From Micromonospora sediminicola (lineage in GTDB: Bacteria > Actinomycetota > Actinomycetes > Mycobacteriales > Micromonosporaceae), in the NCBI RefSeq assembly GCF_900089585.1, contig NZ_FLRH01000003.1, positions 605,001-669,000 on the forward strand: a DNA stretch of 64,000 bases, given 5' to 3'. The notes beneath the pieces were generated by a model, which was not told where the DNA came from, searched no databases, and worked only from the letters and a program-made list of their open reading frames with translations. The position numbers were made by a program, and so were the translations under genes. Below are positions 35,240 to 47,242 of this stretch, piece by piece (within the stretch, counting starts at the first letter, position 1; the number at the start of each line of letters is the position of its first letter).

Positions 35240-35572
35240 GTGCGCCCAGGTGGACAGCCGAACATGCAGCAGATGCTGAAGCAGGCGCAGAAGATGCAGC
35301 AGCAGATCGCCAAGGCCCAGGCCGAGTTGGCCGAGGCGGAGCTGGAGGGCACCGCGGGCGGTGGCCTGGTCACCGCCACCGTCGCCGGCACCGGTGAGCT
35401 GAAGGCGATCAAGATCGACCCGAAGGCGGTCGACCCGGAGGACGTGGAGACCCTGGAGGACCTGGTCGTCGCGGCCGTGCACAACGCCGCCGAGGCGGCC
35501 CGCGAGCTGACCGAGAAGAAGATGGGCCCGGTCGCGGGTGGGATGGGCGGCCTCGGCCTGCCCGGGTTCTGA
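35240..35572 (+). CDS. ybaB: YbaB/EbfC-family nucleoid-associated protein
   Basis: 110 residues. A long N-terminal helix ([20 protein letters not shown], extended by [10 protein letters not shown]) precedes the [28 protein letters not shown] beta core (in parts), then a second helix and a Gly-rich tail. Family members are dimers that bind DNA. GTG 35240 follows GAAGGAG. It sits between dnaX and recR, the arrangement conserved across bacteria and consistent with a role near replication and repair. Confidence 0.93.
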   Translation: MRPGGQPNMQQMLKQAQKMQQQIAKAQAELAEAELEGTAGGGLVTATVAGTGELKAIKIDPKAVDPEDVETLEDLVVAAVHNAAEAARELTEKKMGPVAGGMGGLGLPGF

Positions 35573-35580
35573 GCCGGCAG

Positions 35581-36174
35581 ATGTACGAGGGTGCCATCCA
35601 GGACCTGATCGACGAGTTGGGCCGGTTGCCGGGCGTGGGCCCGAAGAGCGCCCAGCGGATCGCGTTCCACGTGCTGTCGGCGGATCCGGCCGACGTCAAC
35701 CGGCTGGCCGGCGCGCTGCGCAAGGTCAAGGACCTCGTCCGGTTCTGCACGACCTGCTACAACGTGGCCGAGTCCGAGCAGTGCCGGATCTGCCGCGACC
35801 CCCGGCGCACCGACGAGGTGCTCTGCGTGGTCGAGGAGCCGAAGGACGTGGTGGCGATCGAGCGGACCGGCGAGTTCCGCGGCCGCTACCACGTGCTCGG
35901 CGGCGCGATCAATCCGCTGGAGGGCATCGGCCCGGACAACCTGCGGATCCGTGAGCTGATGACCCGTCTCGGCAGCGGCGCGGTCCGCGAGCTGATCCTC
36001 GCCACGGACCCGAACACCGAGGGCGAGGCGACGGCGACCTACCTGGCGCTGATGGTCAAGCCGATGGGGATCGCGGTCACCCGGCTGGCCAGTGGCCTGC
36101 CGGTCGGCGGCGACCTGGAGTACGCCGACGAGATCACGCTGGGTCGTGCCTTCGAGGGCCGCCGGGCGGTCTGA
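35581..36174 (+). CDS. recR: Recombination mediator protein RecR
   Basis: 197 residues, normal length. Helix-hairpin-helix [18 protein letters not shown], a four-cysteine zinc finger (C56, C59, C68, C71), a Toprim domain with [11 protein letters not shown] and [13 protein letters not shown], and the C-terminal Walker B-like [15 protein letters not shown]. RecR works with RecO and RecF to load RecA on gapped DNA. ATG 35581 is 8 nt past the ybaB stop, so dnaX-ybaB-recR form an operon. Confidence 0.95.
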   Translation: MYEGAIQDLIDELGRLPGVGPKSAQRIAFHVLSADPADVNRLAGALRKVKDLVRFCTTCYNVAESEQCRICRDPRRTDEVLCVVEEPKDVVAIERTGEFRGRYHVLGGAINPLEGIGPDNLRIRELMTRLGSGAVRELILATDPNTEGEATATYLALMVKPMGIAVTRLASGLPVGGDLEYADEITLGRAFEGRRAV

Positions 36175-36191
36175 AAACCGTCGTGTCGCCT

Positions 36192-36221
36192 CCGGCGGGT
36201 GCCCTGCGGGGTGCCCGCCGG
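36192..36221 (+). terminator. dnaX-ybaB-recR operon terminator
   Basis: Stem CCGGCGGG (36192-36199) with CCCGCCGG (36214-36221), extended by partial pairing in the loop; 18 bp after the recR stop. Confidence 0.7.
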
Positions 36222-36432
36222 CGGTGTCTCCGGACCGGATCTCCGACGTTCGTCGATCTGACAGGTACGAGCCTCCGGGACCGGATCGACGTAACAAATT
36301 CGGCTCTTCGGCCGACGAACATTAGGTGAACGGCAGCGATCCCCTTCGAATCGAATGCCTCGCTGCGGAAAAGACACGATCCGATACCAACCCGCCCCCC
36401 TGGCGTTTCCGCATGCTCCGCCCTGGGGCTAA

Positions 36433-36462
36433 GGTCACCGCACATCGGTGACCCCTGTCACC
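36433..36462. promoter_or_regulatory. Alternating GGTCACC/GGTGACC operator-like repeats
   Basis: GGTCACC (36433-36439), GGTGACC (36447-36453) and GTCACC (36457-36462) form two overlapping inverted repeats 37-66 bp upstream of the substrate-binding protein gene. This is the size and position of a repressor or activator site for the importer operon; the regulator is not identified. Confidence 0.45.
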
Positions 36463-36498
36463 ACGTTGTCCGTACCCCCAAGGACGAGGTGAAGCACC

Positions 36499-38160
36499 AT
36501 GCGTGCACCCAGGCCGAAGGTCGCGATCGCGGCCGTCGCGGTCGCGGCCCTCGCGGTAGCAGGCTGCGCCGAGAGCGACCGCGACAGTGGCTCCGGAGGT
36601 AGCAAGAAGGACACCCTCGTCTTCGGCGTCGCCGGAGACCCGAAGGTGCTCGACCCCAGCTTCGCCAGCGACGGTGAGTCGCTGCGCGTGGCCCGCCAGG
36701 TCTTCGAGACCCTGGTCCGCCCCGAGGAGGGTGGCACCAAGGTGACGCCGGGCCTCGCCGAGTCCTGGACCCCGGACGCGGCGGGCACGACCTGGACCTT
36801 CAAGCTCCGCTCGGGCGTCAAGTTCCACGACGGCTCCGACTTCAACGCGGAAGCCGTCTGCTACAACTTCAACCGCTGGTACAACGCCAAGGGCCTCATG
36901 CAGAGCCCGGACGTGACCGCGTACTGGCAGGACGTCATGGGCGGGTTCGCCAAGAACGAGAACCCGGACCTGCCGCCGAGCCTCTTCAAGTCCTGCACCG
37001 CCAAGGACGCCACCACCGTGGACCTGGCGTTCACCCGGGTCTCCAGCAAGATCCCGGCCGCGTTGATGCTGCCGTCGTTCTCGATGCAGAGCCCGAAGGC
37101 GCTGGAGCAGTACGACGCCAGCAACGTCACCGGCACGGCCGAGGACATCAAGTACCCGTCGTACGCGATGGAGCACCCGACCGGCACCGGGCCGTTCAAG
37201 TTCAAGGCGTGGGACGTCGCCAACAAGACGCTCACCATCGAGCGCAACGACGACTACTACGGCGACAAGGCCAAGCTGAAGACCATCATCTTCAAGACCA
37301 TCTCCGACGAGAACGCCCGCAAGCAGGCGCTCCGCTCGGGTGACATCCAGGGCTACGACCTGGTTGGTCCGGCGGACGTGGAGCCGCTGAAGAAGGAGGG
37401 CTTCAACGTCCTCACCCGCCCGGCCTTCAACATCCTCTACCTGGCGATCAACCAGAAGGGGAACCCGAAGCTGGCCGACATCAAGGTCCGGCAGGCCATC
37501 GCGTACGCGTTGAACCGGCAGGCGCTCGTCGACTCGAAGCTGCCCCCGGGCGCCAAGGTCGCGATGAACTTCTTCCCGGACACCGTCGAGGGCTGGAACG
37601 GCGACGTCACCAAGTACGACTACAACCCGGAGAAGGCCAAGCAGCTGCTGGCCGAGGCCGGCGCGACGAACCTGACGCTGAAGTTCCACTACCCGACCGA
37701 GGTCACCCGGCCGTACATGCCGAACCCGAAGGACATCTTCGAGCTGCTCTCGGCGGACCTCAAGGCGGTCGGCATCAACGTCCAGGCCATCCCGCTCAAG
37801 TGGAGCCCGGACTACCTCAACGCCACCACCTCCGGCAGCAAGCACGACCTGCACTTCCTCGGCTGGACCGGTGACTACGGCGACGCGTACAACTTCATCG
37901 GCACCTTCTTCGACCGGCCGAAGGACGAGTGGGGCTTCAACAACCCCGCGCTCTTCGCCCAGTTCAAGGACGCCGACACCACCGCCGACGCGACTGCTCG
38001 GACGGAGAAGTACAAGGCCCTCAACAAGGCGATCATGGACTTCCTGCCGGGTGTGCCGATCTCGCACTCCCCGCCGGCGATCGTGTTCGGCAAGGACGTG
38101 ACCGGGATCAAGGCGAGCCCGCTCACCGACGAGCGGTACGCGACCGCAGAGTTCAAGTGA
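36499..38160 (+). CDS. ABC transporter substrate-binding lipoprotein (peptide/nickel family)
   Basis: 553 residues. A lipoprotein signal with lipobox AVAGC is followed by an SBP_bac_5 fold: DTLVFGVAGDPKVLDPSFAS, the family signature LVRPEEGGTKVTPGLAESW, WTFKLRSGVKFHDGSDFNAE, and the lobe-crossing GTGPFKFKAW and VRQAIAYALNRQALVDS. Members bind di- or oligopeptides, or sometimes sugars and nickel. ATG 36499 follows GACGAGGTGAAG. First gene of a five-gene importer operon; the ligand cannot be told from sequence. Confidence 0.93.
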   Translation: MRAPRPKVAIAAVAVAALAVAGCAESDRDSGSGGSKKDTLVFGVAGDPKVLDPSFASDGESLRVARQVFETLVRPEEGGTKVTPGLAESWTPDAAGTTWTFKLRSGVKFHDGSDFNAEAVCYNFNRWYNAKGLMQSPDVTAYWQDVMGGFAKNENPDLPPSLFKSCTAKDATTVDLAFTRVSSKIPAALMLPSFSMQSPKALEQYDASNVTGTAEDIKYPSYAMEHPTGTGPFKFKAWDVANKTLTIERNDDYYGDKAKLKTIIFKTISDENARKQALRSGDIQGYDLVGPADVEPLKKEGFNVLTRPAFNILYLAINQKGNPKLADIKVRQAIAYALNRQALVDSKLPPGAKVAMNFFPDTVEGWNGDVTKYDYNPEKAKQLLAEAGATNLTLKFHYPTEVTRPYMPNPKDIFELLSADLKAVGINVQAIPLKWSPDYLNATTSGSKHDLHFLGWTGDYGDAYNFIGTFFDRPKDEWGFNNPALFAQFKDADTTADATARTEKYKALNKAIMDFLPGVPISHSPPAIVFGKDVTGIKASPLTDERYATAEFK

Positions 38161-38237
38161 TCTGAAGGCACTGACGCGGGCGGGCGCTGTGACCACAGCG
38201 CCCGCCCGCACCCCTCCGCACCCCCTCCGAGGCGCCC

Positions 38238-39242
38238 GTGTTCCGGTTCATCGTCAGACGCCTGCTACAGCTGATACCCACGCTGTTCGGGCTCTCCGTC
38301 CTGCTGTTCATCTGGCTCCACCGACTTCCCGGCGGGCCCGAGACCGCGATCCTCGGTGAACGGGGCACGCCCGAGACGCGCGCCGCCATCCGGCGCAACC
38401 TCGGCCTCGACGAGCCGATCCTGGTCCAGTACGCCCGCTTCCTGCGGCGGATGATCCGGCTCGACCTGGGCACCTCGACCGGTACGAAGCGAGCGGTCAC
38501 CACGGAGTTCGTGGAGCGGTTCCCCGGCACCGTCGAGCTGACGATCATGGCCATGATCCTCGCGGTCGGCATCGGCATCCCGCTCGGCTACCTGGCCGCC
38601 CGCCGGCGCGGCCGGTTCCTCGACCACGCCTCCGTCGGCGGATCGCTGATCGGCATCTGCATCCCGGTCTTCTTCCTGGCGTACGTGCTCAAGGCGATCT
38701 TCGCGGAGAACCTGGGCTGGTTCCCGTCCAGCGGCCGGCAGGACCCGACCATCGGGGCGACCCGGGTCACCAACTTCTTCGTCCTCGACGGGCTGATGAC
38801 CCGCGAGTGGGACGCCGCCGCCGACGCGCTCTGGCACCTCGTGCTGCCGGGCATCGCGCTCGCCAGCATCCCGCTCGCGATCATCGTCCGGATCACCCGG
38901 GCCAGCGTGCTGGAGGTGCTCAACGAGGACTTCGTGCGGACCGCCGAGGCCAAGGGTCTGACCGAGCGGACCGTCCGCCGCCGGCACGTGCTGCGCAACG
39001 CCATGCTGCCGGTGGCCACCTCGATCGGTCTGCAGACCGGTCTCCTGCTCTCCGGCGCGGTGCTCACCGAGACCGTGTTCGCGTTCAGCGGCATCGGCGC
39101 GTTCGTCGCGGAGTCGATCAGCCAGCGGGACTATCCGGTGCTGATGGGCTTCATCATGATCATTGCGGTGGTGTACGTGCTGGTGAATCTCCTGGTCGAC
39201 CTCTCCTACAGCGTGATCGACCCGAGGGTGAGGGTGCGATGA
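38238..39242 (+). CDS. Dipeptide/oligopeptide ABC transporter permease (DppB type)
   Basis: 334 residues with six helices. MFRFIVRRLLQLIPTLFGLS is the classical DppB/OppB N-terminus, NLGLDEPILVQYARFL is the periplasmic family motif, and the EAA loop (EDFVRTAEAKGLTERTVRRR) docks the ATPases. GTG 38238. It overlaps the next permease by ATGA (39239-39242). Confidence 0.93.
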   Translation: MFRFIVRRLLQLIPTLFGLSVLLFIWLHRLPGGPETAILGERGTPETRAAIRRNLGLDEPILVQYARFLRRMIRLDLGTSTGTKRAVTTEFVERFPGTVELTIMAMILAVGIGIPLGYLAARRRGRFLDHASVGGSLIGICIPVFFLAYVLKAIFAENLGWFPSSGRQDPTIGATRVTNFFVLDGLMTREWDAAADALWHLVLPGIALASIPLAIIVRITRASVLEVLNEDFVRTAEAKGLTERTVRRRHVLRNAMLPVATSIGLQTGLLLSGAVLTETVFAFSGIGAFVAESISQRDYPVLMGFIMIIAVVYVLVNLLVDLSYSVIDPRVRVR

Positions 39243-40207
39243 CCATCACCACAGGCAAGAAGCGCGAGAAGATCGACCGGCTCGCCGAACTGGCCGCCCG
39301 CGACGACGAGCAGGGGGTGAGCCTCTGGAAGGAGGCGTTCCGCCGGCTCCGGCGCAACCCGGCCGCCGTCATCGGCGTGGTGATCCTGGCGCTCTTCGTG
39401 CTGGTCGCCGTCGTCGGTCCGTTCCTCGTCCCGTACAGCCCGACGGACTCCATCGGCATCCGCGAGGGGCTGGTCAAGTCCGGCCAGGGCATCATCCCGG
39501 GTGCCTCCGCCGACCACTGGCTCGGCTTCGACCACCAGGGTCGGGACGAGTTCAGCCGGCTGATCGTCGGCGCCCGGCAGACGCTGCTGGTCGGCGTGGT
39601 CTCCACCCTGATCGGCCTCGCGGTCGGCGCGTTCATCGGTGGCGTCGCCGGCGCCGCGGCCGGCCTCGGCGGGCGTTGGGGACGCTGGATCGACACCACC
39701 CTGATGCGCTTCATCGACATGCTGCTGGCCATGCCGAGCCTGCTCCTCGCGGTGAGCATCGCGGCGCTGCTCGGCGCCAGCCTGACCACCGTGATGATCG
39801 CGGTCGGCGTGGTGTCGGTGCCGATCTTCGCCCGGCTGCTGCGCGGCTCGATGATCGCCCAGGCCAACAGCGACTACGTGCTGGCCGCGACGTCGCTGGG
39901 GGTGAAGCGGTCGAAGATCGCCCTCACCCACGTGGTGCCGAACTCGATCGCCCCGGTCATCGTGCAGGCCACCCTGACGTTGGCCACCGCGATCATCGAG
40001 GCGGCCGCGCTGTCCTTCCTCGGCCTCGGCAACCCCGACTCGGCCATTCCGGAGTGGGGCGTCATGCTCGCCGACGCGCAGCCCTACCTGGGCATCCGCC
40101 CCGGGCTGGCGGTCTATCCGGCGCTCGGCATCATCATCACCGCGCTCGGATTCACCCTGCTCGGTGAGGCGATGCGCGAGGCCCTCGACCCGAAGCTGCG
40201 GAAGTAG
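39239..40207 (+). CDS. Dipeptide/oligopeptide ABC transporter permease (DppC type)
   Basis: 322 residues. The N-terminal OppC domain (WKEAFRRLRRNPAAVIGVV) and periplasmic PYSPTDS and HWLGFDHQGRDEFSRLI motifs identify the DppC subunit; the EAA loop is SDYVLAATSLGVKRSKIALTH (read in parts). ATG 39239 overlaps the upstream stop. Five to six membrane helices. Confidence 0.93.
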   Translation: MTITTGKKREKIDRLAELAARDDEQGVSLWKEAFRRLRRNPAAVIGVVILALFVLVAVVGPFLVPYSPTDSIGIREGLVKSGQGIIPGASADHWLGFDHQGRDEFSRLIVGARQTLLVGVVSTLIGLAVGAFIGGVAGAAAGLGGRWGRWIDTTLMRFIDMLLAMPSLLLAVSIAALLGASLTTVMIAVGVVSVPIFARLLRGSMIAQANSDYVLAATSLGVKRSKIALTHVVPNSIAPVIVQATLTLATAIIEAAALSFLGLGNPDSAIPEWGVMLADAQPYLGIRPGLAVYPALGIIITALGFTLLGEAMREALDPKLRK

Positions 40208-40218
40208 GTCAGTCAGTC

Positions 40219-41332
40219 ATGGCACTGCTCGAAGTGGACGACCTCTCCGTCACGTTCGCCCGGCGCGGGCAGCGCACCGTGCACGCGGTGGACGGGGTGT
40301 CCTTCTCGGTCGACGCCGGTGAGGTGGTCGGCCTGGTCGGTGAGTCCGGCTGCGGCAAGAGCGTCACGTCGCTGGCCATCATGGGCCTGCTGCCCAAGCA
40401 GCCGGGCCTGCGGGTCGGCGGCAAGGCGGTCTTCGACGGCACCGACCTGATCCAGCTCGACGACCGGTCCCGCCGCGACATCCGCGGCCGGGACGTCGCG
40501 ATGATCTTCCAGGACCCGCTCTCCTCGCTGAACCCGGTCATCCCGATCGGGCTCCAGGTGACCGAGGTGCTCACCCGGCACCGGGGGATGAAGGGCGAGG
40601 CCGCCACCAGGGAGGCCGCCGACCTGCTCGACCGGGTCGGCATCCCGGACCCGCGCCGCCGGCTCAAGGAGTATCCGCACCAGCTCTCCGGCGGCATGCG
40701 GCAGCGCGCGTTGATCGCCATGGCGGTCGCCTGCCAGCCCCGGCTGCTGATCGCCGACGAGCCGACCACCGCGCTGGACGTCACCATCCAGGCGCAGATC
40801 CTGGAACTGCTCAAGGACCTGGTCCGCGACTCGGGCACCGCGCTCGTGATGATCACACACGACCTCGGCGTGGTGGCCGGCATGTGCGACACCGTCAACG
40901 TGCTCTACGCCGGCCGGGTGGTGGAGACGGCCACCCGCCGTCCGCTGTTCCGCCAGCCCCGGCACCCGTACACCGAGGGTCTGCTCGCTTCCGTGCCCCG
41001 CCTGGACGCCGGCCGGGGCGAACGGCTGAACCCCATCCCCGGCTCGGTACGCGACCTGCTGCCCTGGCCGGACGGCTGCGCGTTCGCCCCGCGCTGCCCG
41101 CGCCGGGTCGACGACTGCGTGGGCGAGCCGCCGGAGCTGGTGATCGCCCACGACGGGCGTGGCTACCGGTGCGTCAACCCGGTGCCGGTGCCCGGCCTGA
41201 CCCCCGGTGCGGACGTCGCGGCCACCGTGCCGACCGAGGCCGCGCCCGGCGCGGTGCCGGCCCAGGCCGAACCCGCCGACCCGCCGGCCGTGCCGGGCTT
41301 CGGACCGGCCGCGCGCGAGGAGGAGACACCCC

Positions 41333-41340
<8 letters not shown>
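40219..41340 (+). CDS. Dipeptide/oligopeptide ABC transporter ATPase (DppD type)
   Basis: 373 residues. Walker [10 protein letters not shown]-loop [12 protein letters not shown], signature [12 protein letters not shown], Walker [13 protein letters not shown] and switch ITHDLG. The C-terminal oligopeptide-transporter extension has [12 protein letters not shown] and a [14 protein letters not shown] cysteine cluster (four Cys with the later YRC), which in related proteins binds an iron-sulfur cluster. A Pro/Ala tail of about 45 residues is unusual. It overlaps the next gene by 8 nt. Confidence 0.93.
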
Positions 41341-42436
<1,096 letters not shown>

Positions 42437-42442
42437 GCGCGC

Positions 42443-42484
42443 GGCGGCGCGTCCCCACCCGGATCCGGACGGGGACGCGCCGCC
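42443..42484. terminator. Bidirectional terminator after the importer operon
   Basis: A perfect 14-bp stem GGCGGCGCGTCCCC / GGGGACGCGCCGCC with a 14-nt loop, between convergent stops at 42436 and 42488. Confidence 0.88.
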
Positions 42485-42487
42485 GGC

Positions 42488-42961
42488 TCAGCCCTCGGGG
42501 CGGTTGAGCAGGCCCACCGCGATCGTGTGCACCGCGTCCACCGCGGCCGGGTCGGCCAGCGGGGCGCTGCCGCCGGTCACCGCGTACCACTCGTCGGCGT
42601 CCTTGTACTGCACCCGCAGCGTCACCCGGCCGTCGGCGTGCTCGGTGCGCAGGGTCAGCTCGCCGGTCACCACGCCGACCTCGTCGGTCATCACCCCGCC
42701 CGGACCGGCGGTGATGTCGGCCGTCCGGGCGGCCGGTCCGGCCGGGGCGCCCCCGGCCGGCGCGCCCGGCACGGCGTCGGCGGACATGCCCGCACCGGAG
42801 ACGTCGGCGGGCTCCGGCTGCCGACCGTCAGCCGTCATCCCGGCCGAGGCCGGGCCGGTCGCGATGGTGTCACCGGCCGCCGCGGCGTCCTCGCCGGTGG
42901 CGTCCGGTGTCCTCTCCGGCGCCGGTGTGCCACCCGCCCCGGTCACGGCTTGCTCGCCCAT
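42488..42961 (-). CDS. Hypothetical acidic protein downstream of HNH lipoprotein
   Basis: 157 residues. The first 85 are Ala/Gly/Pro/Thr low complexity; the last 65 form a compact domain (GVVTGELTLRTEHADGRVTL, YKDADEWYAVTGG, AVDAVHTIAVGLLNRPEG). No family recognised. ATG 42961 lies 19 nt inside the end of the HNH gene, so translation is probably coupled. Confidence 0.7.
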   Translation of the reverse strand: MGEQAVTGAGGTPAPERTPDATGEDAAAAGDTIATGPASAGMTADGRQPEPADVSGAGMSADAVPGAPAGGAPAGPAARTADITAGPGGVMTDEVGVVTGELTLRTEHADGRVTLRVQYKDADEWYAVTGGSAPLADPAAVDAVHTIAVGLLNRPEG

Positions 42962-43602
42962 GTGCAGCCCTCCAGCATGTCGGTGAGGGCGGCCTTCTCG
43001 GCACTGGTCACCGTCAGCCGCCAGTAGTGCTTGACCGTCACCCAGTCCGCCGCGTACTGGCACCAGTACGACCGGTTCGCCGGCTTCCACTGGGACGGGT
43101 CCTGGTCACCCTTTGCCCGGTTGGAGCGCAGAGAAACCGCGATGAGCTGCGGCCGGGTCTGGTCGTTGGCGAAGTCACCGCGCTTCGAGTCCTCCCACTC
43201 GTCCGCGCCGGAACGCCACGCGTTGGCCAGCGGCACGATGTGGTCGATGTCCACGTCCGAGGGGTCGGTCAGCACCACCCCGTCGTAGACGCTCTCCCAC
43301 CGCCCGCCGACCACGTTGCAGCCGGAGAGCTTGATGCCCTCGCCGTCGCGCTGCAACACGGTGTCCCGGACGTCGCAGTTCTTGCCGGTGTCCCGCCAGT
43401 GCGGGAAGCGGGAGCGGCTGTAACCCTTCATCGACCCCGCGGCGGCCACGGTCAGCTCGCCGAGCTGCTGGTTCACGTTCCCGGCGGCGCTCGGTGGCGC
43501 GTCCGGTTCGGTGACGGAGGGGTCACAACCGGCCGCGCCGAGGGCGAGCACCGCGGCGAGCGCGGCGGTCAGCCCGGCTCGGAATCCTGATCTCGTACGC
43601 AC
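42943..43602 (-). CDS. HNH endonuclease-family lipoprotein (DUF1524/GmrSD C-terminal type)
   Basis: 219 residues. MRTRSGFRAGLTAALAAVLA with GAAGC is a lipoprotein-type signal. The mature part has the DUF1524-like core: YSRSRFPHWRDTGKNCDVRD, DVDIDHIVPLANAWRSGA (the DHxxPL nuclease motif), ANDQTRPQLIAVSLRSNRAKGD and WCQYAADWVTVKHYWRL. Such secreted nucleases are common in actinomycetes and likely degrade DNA outside the cell for nutrients or competition. GTG 43602 was chosen because GGAGAG sits 9 nt upstream. Confidence 0.88.
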   Translation of the reverse strand: MRTRSGFRAGLTAALAAVLALGAAGCDPSVTEPDAPPSAAGNVNQQLGELTVAAAGSMKGYSRSRFPHWRDTGKNCDVRDTVLQRDGEGIKLSGCNVVGGRWESVYDGVVLTDPSDVDIDHIVPLANAWRSGADEWEDSKRGDFANDQTRPQLIAVSLRSNRAKGDQDPSQWKPANRSYWCQYAADWVTVKHYWRLTVTSAEKAALTDMLEGCTWASKP

Positions 43603-43711
43603 AGACGACACCTCTCCAGCTTGCGGGCTCCGGGCGAGTCCGCACAGTACCCGGCGGCGGTTTCCGTGATTCGTGGCGTCGAGGGTGGAGTGCGGGGCAG
43701 AGTGGATAGCC

Positions 43712-45145
43712 GTGACCGCACCCGCTCCCGCACTGCGTACCGGCTCGGCTGCCGGGCGTGGCACCCTGCTCGCCGCGATCCTCGCCTCCGGCATGGTGTT
43801 CCTGGACAGCACCGTGGTCAACGTCGCGCTGCCGCGCCTCGGCGCGGAGCTGGACGCCACGGTGGCCGGTCTGCAGTGGACCGTCAACGGCTACCTGCTG
43901 ATGCTGGCCGCGTTCGTGCTGCTCGGCGGCGCGTTGGGCGACCGGTTCGGCCGGCGACGGGTCTTCCTGATCGGGGTGGCCTGGTTCGCCGTCGCGTCGG
44001 TGCTCTGCGGGCTGGCCCAGGGCACCGGCTGGCTCGTCGCCGCCCGGTTCCTCCAGGGCGCGGGCGGGGCGCTGCTCACCCCCGGCTCGCTCTCCGTGCT
44101 CCAGGCCAGCTTCCATCCCGACGACCGGGGCAAGGCGATCGGCACCTGGTCCGGCCTGTCCGGTGTGTCCACCGCACTCGGGCCGCTGCTCGGCGGCTGG
44201 CTGATCGACACGCTCTCCTGGCGGTGGATCTTCTTCGTCAACCTGCCACTGGCCGTGGGCGTGGTGCTCGCCGCGATGCGCTGGGTGCCGGAGAGCCGGG
44301 ACGAGGCGGTCTCGCGTACCGGGGGAGGGCGGGGGTTCGACGTGGCCGGCGCGCTGCTCGGCGCGCTGGCGCTCGGCGGCGTCACGTACGCGCTGATCGA
44401 CGCCCCGGCGCAGGGCGCCTCCCCGGCGGTGCTGGCCGCCGCGGTGGTCGGGGTGGTCGCGGTGGTGGTGTTCGTGCTCGTCGAGCGGCGGCGCGGGGAC
44501 ACCGCGATGCTGCCCACCGGGCTGTTCTCCAGCCGGCTCTTCTCGGTGCTCAACGTCTTCACCGTGGTGGTGTACGCGGCGCTCGGCGGGTTCACCTTCT
44601 TCCTCGCCGTCTACCTGCAGAACGTGGTCGGCTGGTCGGCGCTGCTCACCGGCCTGGCCACGGTGCCGATGACGCTGCTGCTGCTGGTCGGCTCGCCCCG
44701 GGCCGGCGCGCTGTCCGCGCGGATCGGGCCCCGGCTGCCGCTCACCGTCGGTCCGGTGGTCGCCGCGGCGGGCCTGCTGCTGCTGCGCCGGGTCGGGCCG
44801 GGCGCCTCGTACTGGGTGGACGTGCTGCCCGGCGTGGCGCTGTTCGGGGCCGGGCTCACCCTGGTGGTCGCCCCGCTGACCACGTCGGTGCTGGGCGCCG
44901 TGGCGGACCGGTTCGCCGGGGTGGCCAGCGGCTTCAACAACGCCGCCTCCCGCGCCGGCGGCCTGCTCGCGGTGGCCGCGTTGCCGCTGCTGGTCGGACT
45001 CTCCGGCACCGGGTACGAGCAGAAGGGCGCGTTGGCCGACGCGTACCGGGGGGCGATGGCGTGGTGCGCGGGGCTGCTGCTGGGCGGCGCCCTGCTCGCC
45101 GTGGTGCTCATCCACCGCCCGGTGAAAGGAAGGGCCCCCTCTTAA
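43712..45145 (+). CDS. MFS drug/proton antiporter, DHA2 (14-helix) family
   Basis: 477 residues with about 14 membrane helices. LDSTVVNVALPRLG (motif D1), LGGALGDRFGRRRVFLIG (motif A) and SGVSTALGPLLGGWLID (motif C) place it in the EmrB/QacA group of multidrug exporters. GTG 43712 (MTAPAPALRTG). No regulator is adjacent, as the divergent neighbour is the HNH lipoprotein. It ends in a cluster of palindromic repeats. Confidence 0.92.
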   Translation: MTAPAPALRTGSAAGRGTLLAAILASGMVFLDSTVVNVALPRLGAELDATVAGLQWTVNGYLLMLAAFVLLGGALGDRFGRRRVFLIGVAWFAVASVLCGLAQGTGWLVAARFLQGAGGALLTPGSLSVLQASFHPDDRGKAIGTWSGLSGVSTALGPLLGGWLIDTLSWRWIFFVNLPLAVGVVLAAMRWVPESRDEAVSRTGGGRGFDVAGALLGALALGGVTYALIDAPAQGASPAVLAAAVVGVVAVVVFVLVERRRGDTAMLPTGLFSSRLFSVLNVFTVVVYAALGGFTFFLAVYLQNVVGWSALLTGLATVPMTLLLLVGSPRAGALSARIGPRLPLTVGPVVAAAGLLLLRRVGPGASYWVDVLPGVALFGAGLTLVVAPLTTSVLGAVADRFAGVASGFNNAASRAGGLLAVAALPLLVGLSGTGYEQKGALADAYRGAMAWCAGLLLGGALLAVVLIHRPVKGRAPS

Positions 45146-45254
45146 CGCCTCCGGTAGAGGAGGGGCCCCTTGTTAACACCGACGCCCGAAGGGTGCGGGG
45201 GTGTTAAGAAGGGCCCCTTCCTCTGCACGAAGCGTTAAGAAGGGGCCCTTCCTT
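45127..45254. repeat. Cluster of four GGGCCC palindromic repeats
   Basis: Four related 22-25-bp elements lie between convergent genes: 45127-45148 and 45157-45180 in one orientation (AGGAAGGGCCCCCTCTTAAC and AGGAGGGGCCCCTTGTTAAC), 45200-45224 and 45232-45254 in the other (GTTAAGAAGGGCCCCTTCCT and GTTAAGAAGGGGCCCTTCCT). The inner pair can form one long hairpin. They resemble short interspersed palindromes rather than a simple terminator, although they could terminate both neighbours. Confidence 0.8.
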
Positions 45255-45259
45255 GCACC

Positions 45260-47242
<1,983 letters not shown>

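Larger units (their letters stand above)
36175..36498. other. 324-bp region between recR and the peptide ABC operon
   Basis: No gene. A hairpin CCGGCGGG/CCCGCCGG at 36192-36221 probably terminates the recR operon. The rest is the promoter region for the importer, less GC-rich around 36285-36380, and holds the GGTCACC/GGTGACC repeats listed separately. Confidence 0.6.
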
